From NCBI GenBank assembly GCA_963841885.1, contig CAWJEK010000011.1, positions 1 to 64,000 on the forward strand: a stretch of DNA of 64,000 nt, given 5' to 3'. This DNA comes from Bog-756 sp963841885. Lineage in GTDB: Bacteria > Actinomycetota > Acidimicrobiia > Acidimicrobiales > RAAP-2. This document shows, piece by piece, positions 33,731 to 43,113 of this stretch. Position 1 is the stretch's first letter, and every line of letters starts with the position of its first letter. The translations under genes and the position numbers were made by a program. The notes below the pieces were generated by a model. That model did no database searches. It saw nothing but the letters and a program-made list of their open reading frames with translations, and was not told where the DNA came from.

Positions 33731-33840
33731 CGTTCCTCCGCGGCTCGGTGGCGGGTCGTGACCGCCCTTCCGGTGCCACCGTACCGGGACGGCGCGCCAC
33801 GCGGGACGGGACCGTGGCCACCACCGGGCAGAATGAGCCG

Positions 33841-34458
33841 GTGCCGAGTCCCCGCCCCGCGTGCTCCGACCCGATCCGGGTGGTCTTCGTCTGCACCGGC
33901 AACATCTGCCGGTCCCCGATGGCCGAGGTCGTGCTGCGGGCCATGGCCGACGCCCGAGAGCTGGTCGACGGGTCGACGCTCGGGGACGGGCTGGACGTCT
34001 CGAGCGCGGGCACCGGCGGTTGGCACGCCGGGGAGGGCATGGATCCCCGGGCCCGGTCCGCCCTCGAACGCCGTGGCTACACCGACCACGGCCATCGGGC
34101 CCGGGCGTTCGAGACGGCGTGGATGGACGACACCGACCTGGTGGTCTGCCTGGACCGCGGCCACCGGCAGACGTTGGCCTCGATGGCCCGGGCGCGGGCC
34201 GGCGACTACCGCCACGACGACCGGCTGGTGATGCTGCGGAGCTTCGATCCCCGGGCCGGCGGTGACGTCGACGTCCCCGATCCGTACTACGGCGACGATG
34301 CCGAGTTCGAAGCCTGCCTCGACCTGGTGGAGGCCGGCTGCGGGGGCTGGTCGGCCAACTGGCCGGGGCCTCGGCCGGCGGAGCGGACCGTGGCTCGATG
34401 GTGCCATCCCGGTGGCCGACGCACGGCCGACGGCCCGGCCCGCGAACCGGTCTGGTGA
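33841..34458 (+). CDS. Low-molecular-weight protein-tyrosine phosphatase
   Basis: 205 aa from GTG. VVFVCTGNICRSPMAEVVLR carries the CX5R-S loop; STLGDGLDVSSAGTGGWHAG and VPDPYYGDDAEF supply the DPYY acid loop of LMW-PTPs. N- and C-terminal extensions (about 15 and 25 residues) are low-complexity. It dephosphorylates Tyr on proteins, in bacteria often linked to polysaccharide export; no such genes are adjacent. Confidence 0.85.
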   Translation: MPSPRPACSDPIRVVFVCTGNICRSPMAEVVLRAMADARELVDGSTLGDGLDVSSAGTGGWHAGEGMDPRARSALERRGYTDHGHRARAFETAWMDDTDLVVCLDRGHRQTLASMARARAGDYRHDDRLVMLRSFDPRAGGDVDVPDPYYGDDAEFEACLDLVEAGCGGWSANWPGPRPAERTVARWCHPGGRRTADGPAREPVW

Positions 34459-34786
34459 CGGGCGGCGCCCGGACCTCCCCGAAGTCGTCGCTCCAGGTGT
34501 CGATGGTTCGGTCGAAGGTGACCCACCGGCGCTCGCCGTCCCGCCAGCGAATCGGTGGTCGGGCTGACGGGCGAGCCAGGTCGAGCCTGACCGGCCGCGG
34601 TCGGACGCGTCATGCTCCACGGCGCACGTCGGGCCGGGGTCCACGGCGCCGACGTGGTCGACGGGGTCACGCGAGCGGCCACGGTCCGATCCGGGCGCCA
34701 GGACGACGGCGTGGGCCCCGCCGCTACGTACCGACGCGGAGCGTGGACCCGAGCACGTCGGGCAGCCGGCCGGGCGAGCTCTCGGT
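34459..34786. other. GC-rich intergenic stretch, no feature seen
   Basis: About 330 bp between the phosphatase stop and the probable N-terminus of the antiporter. Open frames here lack family similarity and look like GC-driven noise. The antiporter promoter is probably within it; no clear -10 or dyad is evident. Confidence 0.45.
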
Positions 34787-34846
34787 ACGCTGGTCGCATC
34801 GAGCTACACGACGGCCGTCTCGGTCTTCGCCATCGCCCTGGCGGTC

Positions 34847-36022
34847 GTGGGCGTCGCGCCGTTGTGCTCGGAGGTGCTGCGACGGTGGCGCGTGCCGAGC
34901 GTCCTCTTCGAGCTCCTGTTCGGGATCCTCATCGGTCCCGACGTCCTCGGCTGGGCCCACCTGGACCCGTTCGTCAGCGGCCTGTCCACCCTGGGGATCT
35001 GCTTCCTCTTCTTCATGGCCGGCTACGAGATCGACTTCGCCAAGCTCTCCGGCGAGCCGCTGAACCGGGGGATCGTCGGCTGGCTGGTGTCGCTGGTGCT
35101 CGGACTCACCGTCGGCATCGTCCTCCTGCTGTCCGGCTACGTGATCTCCAGCCTGCTGATCGGACTGTCCCTGACCACCACGGCGGTGGGCACTCTGCTG
35201 CCCATGCTGCGCGACCGGGACATGGTCGAGTCGCCGTTCGGCAAGTTCCTGGTGGCGTCGGGAACGGCCGGTGAGTTCGGGCCCGTGCTGGCGGTGACGA
35301 TCCTGCTCGGCGCCTCCAGCCCCGGGACCGAGCTCGGCCTCCTCGTCCTCTTCGTGCTCCTGACCATAGGCGTGGCCTGGCTGGCCTCCCGACCCCAGCC
35401 GCCCCGGATGGTGGAGACGCTCCAGCGCCAGCTCGGCACCTCCACCCAGCTACCGGTGAGGATCGTCCTCCTGCTGATCACCGGTCTGGTGCTCATCGCC
35501 TCGTCGCTGAGCCTCGAGATCCTGCTGGGTGCCTTTGCCGCCGGCCTCATCGTCCGGATCGCCTTCGACCGGGACCAGGCCGTGGCCATGCAGCCCCGCC
35601 TCGAGTCGATCGGCTTCGGCTTCCTCATCCCGGTGTTCTTCGTGGTGAGCGGCATGGAGTTCCATGCCCACGCCCTGTTCCACAGTTCGGCCACCCTGGA
35701 GCGGGTGCCGATCTACCTCGGCCTGTTCCTGATCGTCCGGGGCGTGCCCGCGCTGCTCGTCTACGCGCGGGTCCTGAAGCTGCGCCAGCGGCTGTCGATC
35801 GGGGTACTGCAGGCCACCGCACTGCCCCTCCTGGTCGTCATCAGCCAGATCGGCATCGCCACCCACCGCATGCTGCCGGTGAACGCCACCGCCCTCGTCG
35901 GGGCCGGCATGGTCTCGGTGCTCGTCTTCCCCCTGGTCGGCTTCGCCCTGGCCGGCCCCGATGCCGGGCCCGTCCAGGCGAGGCTGCAGGACCAGACCGA
36001 TCCGGCCCGCGACTTCCTGTAG
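34847..36022 (+). CDS. Kef-type/CPA2 cation:proton antiporter
   Basis: 391 aa from GTG, with about 12 membrane helices: VPSVLFELLFGILIGPDVLG, GICFLFFMAGYEIDFAKLSG, LSLTTTAVGTLLPMLRD and ASGTAGEFGPVLAVTILLGA (unwound helix region of CPA2). No TrkA-N domain follows. The frame stays open upstream for at least 57 bases and encodes SSYTTAVSVFAIALAVV, an apparent first half-helix, so the real start may be a non-standard codon such as CTG at 34790. Exchanges K+ or Na+ for H+. Confidence 0.82.
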   Translation: MGVAPLCSEVLRRWRVPSVLFELLFGILIGPDVLGWAHLDPFVSGLSTLGICFLFFMAGYEIDFAKLSGEPLNRGIVGWLVSLVLGLTVGIVLLLSGYVISSLLIGLSLTTTAVGTLLPMLRDRDMVESPFGKFLVASGTAGEFGPVLAVTILLGASSPGTELGLLVLFVLLTIGVAWLASRPQPPRMVETLQRQLGTSTQLPVRIVLLLITGLVLIASSLSLEILLGAFAAGLIVRIAFDRDQAVAMQPRLESIGFGFLIPVFFVVSGMEFHAHALFHSSATLERVPIYLGLFLIVRGVPALLVYARVLKLRQRLSIGVLQATALPLLVVISQIGIATHRMLPVNATALVGAGMVSVLVFPLVGFALAGPDAGPVQARLQDQTDPARDFL

Positions 36023-36051
36023 CGGGAGCGGGCGGGAGGGCCGGAACGCGA

Positions 36052-37581
36052 TCAGGGGAAGGTGACGAACGACTCCCGCTCGTAGGCGAGCAGCCGCTCG
36101 TACTGCTCGCGCAGGGCCCCGGCCCGCGCCGGATCGTTGGCCAGATTCTCCAGTTCGTGGGGATCGACGTCCTGGTCGTACCACTCGTGGTCGTTGTCGT
36201 CGAAGGCGCAGTCGACCCCGAAGAGCTTGGCTCCCGGTGGCCTGCCCCACAGTCCGGTGCCGGGCTTGCCGCCGCCGACCCCGTAGTAGCGGGCGTACTT
36301 GTGGTGCCCGTCGAAGAAGCCGCGCAGTGCATAGCGGAGCGTGTTGAGGTTGGTGGTCTGGGCGGAGTCCTGGGCGAACAGGATGTGGTCGCGGACCGAG
36401 GCCGTCGGGTCCTCGAGCACCGGGCCGAGGTCGCGGCCCTGCACGGTGGAGGCGGTCGTCGTCGGGTCGACCCCGGCCAGCGCGCAGATGGTGGCCGCCA
36501 GGTCGACATGGGAGCCCAGGGCCGAGGTCTGCGTGCCGGGCCGGGTGGTACCCGGCACCTTCATGTAGAGCGGCACCCGCATTATCTCGTCGTAGACGAA
36601 CGGGCCCTTGGACCGCAGGCCGTGGGAGCCGCACATGTCGCCGTGGTCGGAGGTGAAGATCACCACGGTGTCGTCCCACGCCCCCGACGCCTCGAGCGCA
36701 CCCAGCACCGTGCCGAGGCTCTGGTCCGCCAGGTGGTGGAGATGGACGTAGTAGTCGAGGTGGCGCAGCCAGGAGGCGGTGTCCGACGGGTCGATGTAGC
36801 CCATCAGGCCGTGCTGCTGGTCCCACCGCCACTGTCGGTGCGCCTCCGGCTTGGCGTGGAGGGGGTCGTCGAAGTTGGCCGGCAGCCGGTCGCAGACCTC
36901 GGGGTAGGGCTCCCGGTACACGGGCAGCGTCTCGTCCTCCTTCCAGGCCGCCGATTCGAGGACCCGGCGGATGTGGGCCACGTCCTCGGGGTGGCGCTCC
37001 TCGTAGCCCGGCTGGTCCACCGGGAACCACATCACGTCGTGGGGGTTGACCAGGGCCACGGTCAGGAACCAGGGCTCGGCGCCGTCGTCGGCACCGCCGG
37101 CATGGTCGGTCAGCCAGCGGGCGGCGTTGGAGGCGATGATCGGGTCGAAGTGGACCCCGGTGCCGGCCCAGCCCATGAAGTGGCGGTCGTTGCCGTCCCA
37201 GTCGGCGAAGCCGTAGGCCTCCATGTCGGGGTGGGGGGCGTGGGACAGGTGCCACTTGCCGATGTAGGACGACCGGTAGCCGGCCCCCCGGAGCAGCGAG
37301 CCGAGCGTCGGCGTGGTCGTGGGCAGTTCGTCGTGCTCCGGCATGATGACGTTGTCGAGCACGCCGTGACCGGGCAGGTACCTCCCGGTGAACAGGCTGG
37401 CCCGGCTGGGCGAGCACGGCGACGAGTGGGTGAAGTAGTCGGTGAACTCCAGACCTTCGGCCCGCAACCGGTCCCGCCAGGGCAACGACGTGCCCTCCGG
37501 CAGCCACGAGCGCTGGCGCTCCTGGTCGGAGACGACGAGCAGGATGTTCGGACGCCGGTCGGTGGTGGAGGTGTCGGCCAT
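36052..37581 (-). CDS. Type I sulfatase/phosphonate-monoester-hydrolase family enzyme
   Basis: 509 aa from MADTSTTDRRPN. Alkaline-phosphatase superfamily: NILLVVSDQERQ (metal-site Asp19), SSPCSPSRASLFTGR with Cys56-x-Pro-x-Arg60 to be matured to formylglycine, GKWHLS, and FTSDHGDMCGSHGL (metal Asp/His). HHLADQSLGTVLGALE precedes the last motif. No signal peptide, so a cytoplasmic sulfatase on an imported sulfate ester is likely. The formylglycine-generating enzyme is not in the window. Confidence 0.88.
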   Translation of the reverse strand: MADTSTTDRRPNILLVVSDQERQRSWLPEGTSLPWRDRLRAEGLEFTDYFTHSSPCSPSRASLFTGRYLPGHGVLDNVIMPEHDELPTTTPTLGSLLRGAGYRSSYIGKWHLSHAPHPDMEAYGFADWDGNDRHFMGWAGTGVHFDPIIASNAARWLTDHAGGADDGAEPWFLTVALVNPHDVMWFPVDQPGYEERHPEDVAHIRRVLESAAWKEDETLPVYREPYPEVCDRLPANFDDPLHAKPEAHRQWRWDQQHGLMGYIDPSDTASWLRHLDYYVHLHHLADQSLGTVLGALEASGAWDDTVVIFTSDHGDMCGSHGLRSKGPFVYDEIMRVPLYMKVPGTTRPGTQTSALGSHVDLAATICALAGVDPTTTASTVQGRDLGPVLEDPTASVRDHILFAQDSAQTTNLNTLRYALRGFFDGHHKYARYYGVGGGKPGTGLWGRPPGAKLFGVDCAFDDNDHEWYDQDVDPHELENLANDPARAGALREQYERLLAYERESFVTFP

Positions 37582-37725
37582 GGCTGCACGGTACCGCCGC
37601 CGGGTCCCACGGGTGGGCCCGACACCGGCCCCACCCGAGGAATTCGGACCGCTGGGAGGCACAAAACTGAAATCTGTTCTACATTTCGTCCGTCACGTTC
37701 GCCGCACGCCAGGGGGAGGCCCGAC

Positions 37726-38184
37726 ATGGCCGACAGTGAGGTCCTGCACGCCGAGCACCGGCTCGAGTACCCGTACTCGCGCTCGACCGGCCCGATCATC
37801 GGGGCATTCCTGACCGCCCTGCGCGACGGCCGGTTCGTGGGCGCCACCGGGAGCGACGGCCGGATCGTGGTGCCACCGACCGAGTACGACCCGATCACCG
37901 GCGACGACGTCGGCGAACTGGTCGAGGTCGGCCCCGGCGGGGTGGTCGAGTCGTGGGCGTGGGTATCGCACCCGCTGCCCAAGCACCCGTTGCAGACACC
38001 GTTCGCCTGGGCCCTCGTCAAGCTGGACGGCGCCGACACCGCCATGCTCCACGTCGTCAGTGCCGACGGCCCCGAGGCCGTGTCCACCGGGGCCCGGGTG
38101 ACGGCGAAGTTCCGCCCAGAGGCGGAGCGCACCGGTTCGATGGCCGACATCGAGGCCTTCGTGATCGAGGGAGGGGCATCCTGA
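37726..38184 (+). CDS. DUF35/OB-fold acyl-CoA-binding protein (subunit 1)
   Basis: 152 aa, ATG with AGGGGGAGG upstream. HRLEYPYSRSTGPIIGAFLT followed by an OB fold (GELVEVGPGGVVESWAWV, FAWALVKLDGADTAMLHVV, GARVTAKFRPE). DUF35 proteins usually have an N-terminal zinc ribbon plus OB fold; this one lacks the Cys ribbon. They pair with thiolase-like enzymes. The TGATG overlap with the next gene indicates coupling in a four-gene operon. Confidence 0.78.
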   Translation: MADSEVLHAEHRLEYPYSRSTGPIIGAFLTALRDGRFVGATGSDGRIVVPPTEYDPITGDDVGELVEVGPGGVVESWAWVSHPLPKHPLQTPFAWALVKLDGADTAMLHVVSADGPEAVSTGARVTAKFRPEAERTGSMADIEAFVIEGGAS

Positions 38185-38690
38185 TGGCCGACGAGTCGAC
38201 CGAGCGGGGGCCCGTGACCACCCTGGCCACCCCCATCCGCCTCGACTTCGACTTCACGCCCGGCGTGGCCCAGTCGAAGTTCCTCCGGGGGCTCTCCCGG
38301 GGCCAGTTCATGGGCCAGCGGTGCGCGGTGTGCGGCAAGGTCTACGTGCCCAGCCGCGGGTCGTGCCCGACCGACGGCGTGCCCACCACCGAGGACGTGC
38401 TGCTGGGCAACTCGGGGACGGTGACCACCTACTGCGTGGTGAACGTGCCGTTCGCCGGCCAGTCCATCGAGATCCCCTACATCTGTGCCCAGGTCCTGCT
38501 CGACGGGGCCAACCTCTCGTTCATGGGCCTCATCCAGGAGATCCCCACCGACCAGATCCGGATGGGCATGCGGGTCGAGGCGGTGTGGGTCGACGAGTCC
38601 GAACTCACGCCGTCCCTCGCCTCGGTCAAGTACTTCCGGCCCAACGGTGAGCCGGACGCCGACTACGAGACCTACAAGGAGTACCTGTGA
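38184..38690 (+). CDS. DUF35 zinc-ribbon/OB-fold protein (subunit 2)
   Basis: 168 aa. Rubredoxin-like ribbon QRCAVCGKVYVPSRGSCPTDG (three Cys visible; the fourth position is Asp) followed by an OB fold (NSGTVTTYCVVNVPFAGQ, EIPYICAQVLLDGANLSFMG). This arrangement matches ChsH2/BbsA-type partners that bind acyl-CoA next to thiolase-like subunits. The end overlaps the following GTG (GTGA). Confidence 0.82.
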   Translation: MADESTERGPVTTLATPIRLDFDFTPGVAQSKFLRGLSRGQFMGQRCAVCGKVYVPSRGSCPTDGVPTTEDVLLGNSGTVTTYCVVNVPFAGQSIEIPYICAQVLLDGANLSFMGLIQEIPTDQIRMGMRVEAVWVDESELTPSLASVKYFRPNGEPDADYETYKEYL

Positions 38691-39763
38691 GCGCCGCCGG
38701 AAGGACCGTCCGTCCCGTCTCCATCGCCTCGTTCGCCCAGAGCCAGCTCGTCCGCCGGGACGACGAGCGCAACGAGGTCGAGGGTCTCATGCCGGTCATC
38801 GCCGAGGTGTTCGGGAACATCGGCATCACCAAGGACGACGTCGACTTCATCTGCTCGGGATCGACCGACTACCTGATCGGCGGACCGTTCAGCTTCGTGA
38901 TGGCCCTGGACGCCGTGGGGGTCTGGCCGCCCCGGTCGGAGTCCCATGTGGAGATGGACGGCGCCTGGGCCCTGTACGAGGCGTGGGTGCTGCTCCAGGA
39001 GGGCAAGATCGACGCCGCCCTGGTCTACGCCTTCGGTCGCTCGTCGCTGGGCGACCTGCGCGAGATCCTCACCCTCCAGCTCGATCCCTACTACGAGGCG
39101 CCGCTGTGGCCGGACATCATCAGCCTCAGCGCCCTGCAGGCCCGGGCCCTGATCGACTCGGGGAGGGCCACCGAGGCCGACTTCGCCGCCATCGCCTCGC
39201 GGTCCCGTCGGGACGCCCTGGCCAACCCGAAGGCGCAGGTGCGCAGGGACGAGTCGCCCGATGACCTGCTGGCCGACGAGTACGTGGTGGCCCCGCTCCG
39301 GCGCCACGCCCTGCCGCCGATCACCGACGGTGCGGCGGCGATCGTCCTGGCCGCCGGGGACAAGGCCGCCCAGTGGTCGGAGCGGCCGGTGTGGATCACC
39401 GGCTTCGACCACCGCATGGAGACCCACGCTCTCGGCGCCCGGGACCTGACCGTGTCGCCGTCGACGACGACGGCCGCCGGGGTGGCCGGGGTGGCCGACG
39501 GCCAGGTGGACATCGCCGAACTGCACACGCCCTTCGCCCACCAGGAGATCATCGTCAAGGAGGCGCTCGGCCTCGACGACTCGGTGGTCATCAACCCGTC
39601 GGGCGGGCCGCTGGCCGCCAACCCCCTGATGTCGGCGGGCCTGATCCGCATCGGCGAGGCGGCGAGTCGGATCCGGGCCGGCCAGGCCGACCGCGCCGTG
39701 GCCCACGCCACGTCCGGTCCGTGTCTCCAACAGAACCTCGTGTGCGTCCTGGAAGGTGCGTGA
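38687..39763 (+). CDS. Thiolase-like (SCP2/lipid-transfer type) protein lacking the nucleophilic Cys
   Basis: 358 aa. Thiolase fold: VRPVSIASFAQSQ, SGSTDYLIGGPFSF, SRSRRDALANPKAQ, ITDGAAAIVLAAGD, DIAELHTPFAHQEI (GH-like site), NPSGGPLAANPLMSAGLIRI and ATSGPCLQQNLVCVLEG. At the position of the first catalytic Cys the sequence is EMDGAWALYEA, with no Cys. Ltp2-type retro-aldolases, which work with DUF35 partners in steroid side-chain degradation, also lack this Cys. A retro-aldol or structural role is therefore more likely than classical thiolysis. Confidence 0.82.
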   Translation: MSAAGRTVRPVSIASFAQSQLVRRDDERNEVEGLMPVIAEVFGNIGITKDDVDFICSGSTDYLIGGPFSFVMALDAVGVWPPRSESHVEMDGAWALYEAWVLLQEGKIDAALVYAFGRSSLGDLREILTLQLDPYYEAPLWPDIISLSALQARALIDSGRATEADFAAIASRSRRDALANPKAQVRRDESPDDLLADEYVVAPLRRHALPPITDGAAAIVLAAGDKAAQWSERPVWITGFDHRMETHALGARDLTVSPSTTTAAGVAGVADGQVDIAELHTPFAHQEIIVKEALGLDDSVVINPSGGPLAANPLMSAGLIRIGEAASRIRAGQADRAVAHATSGPCLQQNLVCVLEGA

Positions 39764-40917
39764 TGGCAGAGCGCTGTGCAGTCATCGGAGTGGGCCAGAC
39801 CCACCACAAGGCCAAGCGGGACGACGTGTCCATCGCCGGTCTGGTACGCGAGGCGGCCAAGATGGCCCTGGCCGACGCCGACCTGACCTGGTCGGACATC
39901 GACGCCGTGGTCATCGGCAAGGCCCCCGACATGTTCGAGGGCAACATGATGCCGGAGATCTACCTGGCGCCCGCCCTCGGGGCGGTGGGCAAACCCATGT
40001 TCCGCGTCCACACCGCCGGCTCCGTGGGCGGGTCCACCGCCATCGTGGCCGCCCACCTGGTGCAGTCGGGCATCCACAAGCGGGTGCTGACCGTCGCCTA
40101 CGAAAAGCAGTCGGATTCGGATGCCATGTGGGCGCTGTCGGTGCCCCAGCCCTTCGCCGCCCCGCTGCTGGCCGGGGCCGGCGGCTACTTCGCGCCGCAC
40201 ATCCGGGCCTACATGCGCCGGTCGGGAGCCCCCGACCACATCGGGCGGATGGTGGCGGTCAAGGACCGTCAGAACGCCATGCGGAACCCGTACGCCCACC
40301 TGCACCTGGCCGACATCGACATGAAGATGGTCGAGGACTCGATGATGCTGTGGGATCCCCTGCGCTACCTCGAGGCGTGCCCGTCCTCGGACGGCGCCGC
40401 CGCCATGGTGCTGGCCGCCGAGGACTCGCTCTCGGGTGGTTACCCGCCGGCGTGGATCCACGGCACGGCCATGCGCTCCGAGCCCACCATGTTCGCCGGT
40501 CGGGACCAGATCAACCCGCAGGCCGGACGGGACTGCTCGGCCGACGTGTACGCCCAGGCGGGGATCACCGACCCCCGGGCCCAGTTCGACTGCGCCGAGG
40601 TCTACGTGCCGTTCAGCTGGTACGAGCCCATGTGGCTGGAGAACCTGGGATTCTGTGACCTGGGCGACGGTTGGAAGCTGACCGAGTCCGGGGCGACCGC
40701 CTTCGACGGCGACATCCCCTGGAACGCCTCAGGCGGTGTGCTCTCCTCCAACCCGATCGGCGCATCGGGCATGCTCCGATTCCTGGAGGTGGCCATGCAG
40801 GTGCGCGGCCAGGCCGGTGAGCACCAGGTCGACGGGGCCAGGCTGGCCCTCGGCCAGGCCTACGGCGGCGGCTCGCAGTTCTTCGCCATGTGGGTGGTCG
40901 GGAGCGACAGGCCCTAA
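39763..40917 (+). CDS. Second thiolase-like protein lacking the nucleophilic Cys
   Basis: 384 aa. VIGVGQTHHKAKRDDVSIAG, DIDAVVIGKAPDMFEG, RVHTAGSVGGSTAIVAAHLV (Ser-rich where thiolases have Cys), CPSSDGAAAMVLAAED, DCAEVYVPFSWYEPMW, NASGGVLSSNPIGASGMLRF and GQAYGGGSQFFAMWV. The ATG overlaps the previous stop. With 38687-39763 it probably forms a heterodimer, and with the two DUF35 subunits an alpha2beta2-like complex on acyl-CoA. Candidate pathways are steroid side chain or aryl-succinate-type degradation. Confidence 0.82.
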   Translation: MAERCAVIGVGQTHHKAKRDDVSIAGLVREAAKMALADADLTWSDIDAVVIGKAPDMFEGNMMPEIYLAPALGAVGKPMFRVHTAGSVGGSTAIVAAHLVQSGIHKRVLTVAYEKQSDSDAMWALSVPQPFAAPLLAGAGGYFAPHIRAYMRRSGAPDHIGRMVAVKDRQNAMRNPYAHLHLADIDMKMVEDSMMLWDPLRYLEACPSSDGAAAMVLAAEDSLSGGYPPAWIHGTAMRSEPTMFAGRDQINPQAGRDCSADVYAQAGITDPRAQFDCAEVYVPFSWYEPMWLENLGFCDLGDGWKLTESGATAFDGDIPWNASGGVLSSNPIGASGMLRFLEVAMQVRGQAGEHQVDGARLALGQAYGGGSQFFAMWVVGSDRP

Positions 40918-40997
40918 CGGGGCACCGCCCCGATTCGGGGTGCCGTCAGGGGCGGCATCGGTGCGGTCGACGGGTGAGAAGCGTCAGCGTACGGGGC

Positions 40998-41025
40998 GTC
41001 GGGGATCGGACGTCGGGGATCGGAC
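40998..41025. repeat. 14-bp tandem duplication upstream of the ABC-F gene
   Basis: GTCGGGGATCGGAC occurs twice in perfect tandem (40998-41011, 41012-41025), about 105 bp before the ABC-F start. TACGAT at 41060-41065 could be the -10. The direct repeats may be an activator site or simply a slippage product. Confidence 0.6.
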
Positions 41026-41130
41026 GGGTACGGCACGGAGGTCGTTCCGGCCCTCGGGCTACGATGGAGACCGTGATGTGAGCTCCGGTCGACCATGTCC
41101 CGTCCCGCGCACCGGTCCCGGAGGTCCTCC

Positions 41131-42801
41131 ATGCCCACGTCACGTCGCACCCCGCCGGCCCATCGTCCCGACCCGGCCCCCGCCGCCACCCTGGTGGCCC
41201 GCTCCCTCAGCCAGGATCGCGGTGGCCGGACGATCCTGTCCGACGTCTCCCTGACGGTCGGCCCCCACGCCTGTGTCGGTGTCACCGGCCCCAACGGGGT
41301 GGGCAAGACCACCCTGCTGCGCCTGCTGGCCGGCATCGACGCGCCCGACGCCGGGTCGGTGACCCTCGACCCGCCGTCCTCGACCGTCGGTTACCTCGCC
41401 CAGGAGCACGAGCGACTGCCGGGGGAGACCGTCCGCGAGCTGCTGACCCGGCGGACCGGTGCCCGGGCCGCCGAGGACGAGCTGGCGGCCGCCGGGGCGG
41501 CCCTGGTGGACGGGACGCGGGCCGCCGAGCTCCGCTACGAGACGGCCCTCGAACGCTTCACCGCCCTGGGTGCCGGCGACCTCGACACCCGGATCGACGC
41601 CGTTCTCGACGACCTGGGCCTGGGCGCCACCGCAGCCGACCGGGAGACGGCGACGCTGTCCGGCGGCCAGGAGGCCAAGGTCGCGCTGGCGGCCATCGTG
41701 CTGTCGCGGTTCGGGGTCACGTTGCTGGACGAGCCCACCAACGACCTCGACTTCGACGGCCTGGCGAACCTGGTGTCGTGGATCGGGCGCCGCCGGGGTG
41801 GGATGGTGATCGTCTCGCACGACCGGGCGTTCCTCGAGCAGACGGTCTCGACGGTCCTCGAACTGGACGAGCACGACCACACGGCCCGCGAATACGGCGG
41901 CGGCTGGGCCGGCTACCAGGCGGAGCGGGCCACCGCTCGTCGTCGGGCCGAGGAGTCCTACGAGCTCTACGAGCGCAGCCGGTCCGATCTCCGGCAGCGG
42001 GCCGAACGGCAACGCCAGTGGGCCACGTCCGGGGTGGCCCGCGAGGCTCGGTCCCCCCGGGACAACGACAAGGCCCAGCGCGACTTCCGGATCAACCGGA
42101 CCGAGAAGCTGGCGTCCAAGGCCCGCCAGACCGAGCGGGCGATCGCCGCGCTCGACGAGGTGGCGAAGCCGTGGGAGGGATGGGACCTCCGCTTCACCAT
42201 CGGGGAGACGGCCCGCGCCGGGGCGGTCGTCGCCCGGCTGACCGGGGCGGTGGTCACCCGGGGCAGCTTCGTGCTCGGTCCCCTCGACCTCGAGATCGCC
42301 TGGGGCGACCGGCTCGGCCTCACCGGGGCCAACGGCACCGGCAAGTCGACCCTGGTCGGAGCCGTGCTCGGCACCGTCCCGCTCTCGGCGGGGGAGCGGT
42401 GGCTGGGTCCGAGTGTCGTCCCCGGGGTGCTGGGCCAGGACCGCCGCCTCCTCGGAGGGAACCGCGACCTCGTCCGCGAGGTGGGCGACCGGTGCGGGAT
42501 CACGATGTCCGAGGCCCGCTCCCTGCTGGCCAAGTTCGGGCTGGGGGCCGAACAGGTGACCCGCCCGGCCGGCACGCTGTCACCGGGGGAGCGGACCCGG
42601 GCGGAACTGGCCCTCTTCCAGGCGCTCGGCGTGAATCTCCTGGTGCTCGACGAACCCACCAACCATCTCGACCTCCCCGCCATCGAGCAGCTCGAGTCGG
42701 CGTTGCGCACGTTCAACGGCACGCTGGTGCTCGTCACCCACGACCGGCGCATGCTCGAGTCGGTCGATCTCAACCGCACCCTGTCGATCGACGAAGGGTG
42801 A
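41131..42801 (+). CDS. ABC-F family ATPase
   Basis: 556 aa; ATG chosen because GGAGG lies 10 bases upstream (an earlier in-frame ATG at 41095 has none). Two NBDs without membrane domain: Walker A GPNGVGKTT and GANGTGKST, signatures LSGGQ and LSPGERTRAEL, Walker B VTLLDEPTNDLDFDG and LLVLDEPTNHLDL. The linker between them (residues 255-345) is basic and helical, the P-site tRNA interaction motif. ABC-F proteins act on ribosomes, either rescuing antibiotic-stalled ribosomes or as translation factors. Confidence 0.9.
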   Translation: MPTSRRTPPAHRPDPAPAATLVARSLSQDRGGRTILSDVSLTVGPHACVGVTGPNGVGKTTLLRLLAGIDAPDAGSVTLDPPSSTVGYLAQEHERLPGETVRELLTRRTGARAAEDELAAAGAALVDGTRAAELRYETALERFTALGAGDLDTRIDAVLDDLGLGATAADRETATLSGGQEAKVALAAIVLSRFGVTLLDEPTNDLDFDGLANLVSWIGRRRGGMVIVSHDRAFLEQTVSTVLELDEHDHTAREYGGGWAGYQAERATARRRAEESYELYERSRSDLRQRAERQRQWATSGVAREARSPRDNDKAQRDFRINRTEKLASKARQTERAIAALDEVAKPWEGWDLRFTIGETARAGAVVARLTGAVVTRGSFVLGPLDLEIAWGDRLGLTGANGTGKSTLVGAVLGTVPLSAGERWLGPSVVPGVLGQDRRLLGGNRDLVREVGDRCGITMSEARSLLAKFGLGAEQVTRPAGTLSPGERTRAELALFQALGVNLLVLDEPTNHLDLPAIEQLESALRTFNGTLVLVTHDRRMLESVDLNRTLSIDEG

Positions 42802-42817
42802 AGCGGTCAGGACCCCG

Positions 42818-43072
42818 TCACGGGGTGGTGGCCGCCCGGCGGCGCAACGGCGGCACGGTGGTCGGGGGCCGACGTCGGTCGGGGAGCTCGTCCAACAGGA
42901 CGGCAGTGGCCTCGGCCACGGCCCGGACCGCCCGCGCCACCGCCGCCTCGGTGGCCGGCGAGGTCGACTGGATCCCGCCCACCTTGCGCACGTACTGGAG
43001 AGCGGCGGCTTCGACCTCCACGGGGGTGGCCGGGGGCTCGAGGCCGCGCAGGATGGTGATGTTGCGGCACAT
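42818..43072 (-). CDS. DUF2277 family protein
   Basis: 84 aa. MCRNITILRGLEPPATPVEV and AAALQYVRKVGGIQSTSPAT match the DUF2277 pattern (MCRNI...LRGLEPPAT...EI.AAALQYVRKVSG), a small family widespread in actinobacteria. The C-terminal ~20 residues are low-complexity. Function unknown. Confidence 0.82.
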   Translation of the reverse strand: MCRNITILRGLEPPATPVEVEAAALQYVRKVGGIQSTSPATEAAVARAVRAVAEATAVLLDELPDRRRPPTTVPPLRRRAATTP

Positions 43073-43113
43073 CCCCCGACTGTACGTCGGTGGCCGGGCC
43101 GACGCCGGGTCGG

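Noticed and set aside
34398..35063. Frames upstream of the Kef antiporter as separate genes
   Set aside because: Low-complexity Arg/Ser/Pro translations. The only supported protein in the right half is the antiporter in another frame.
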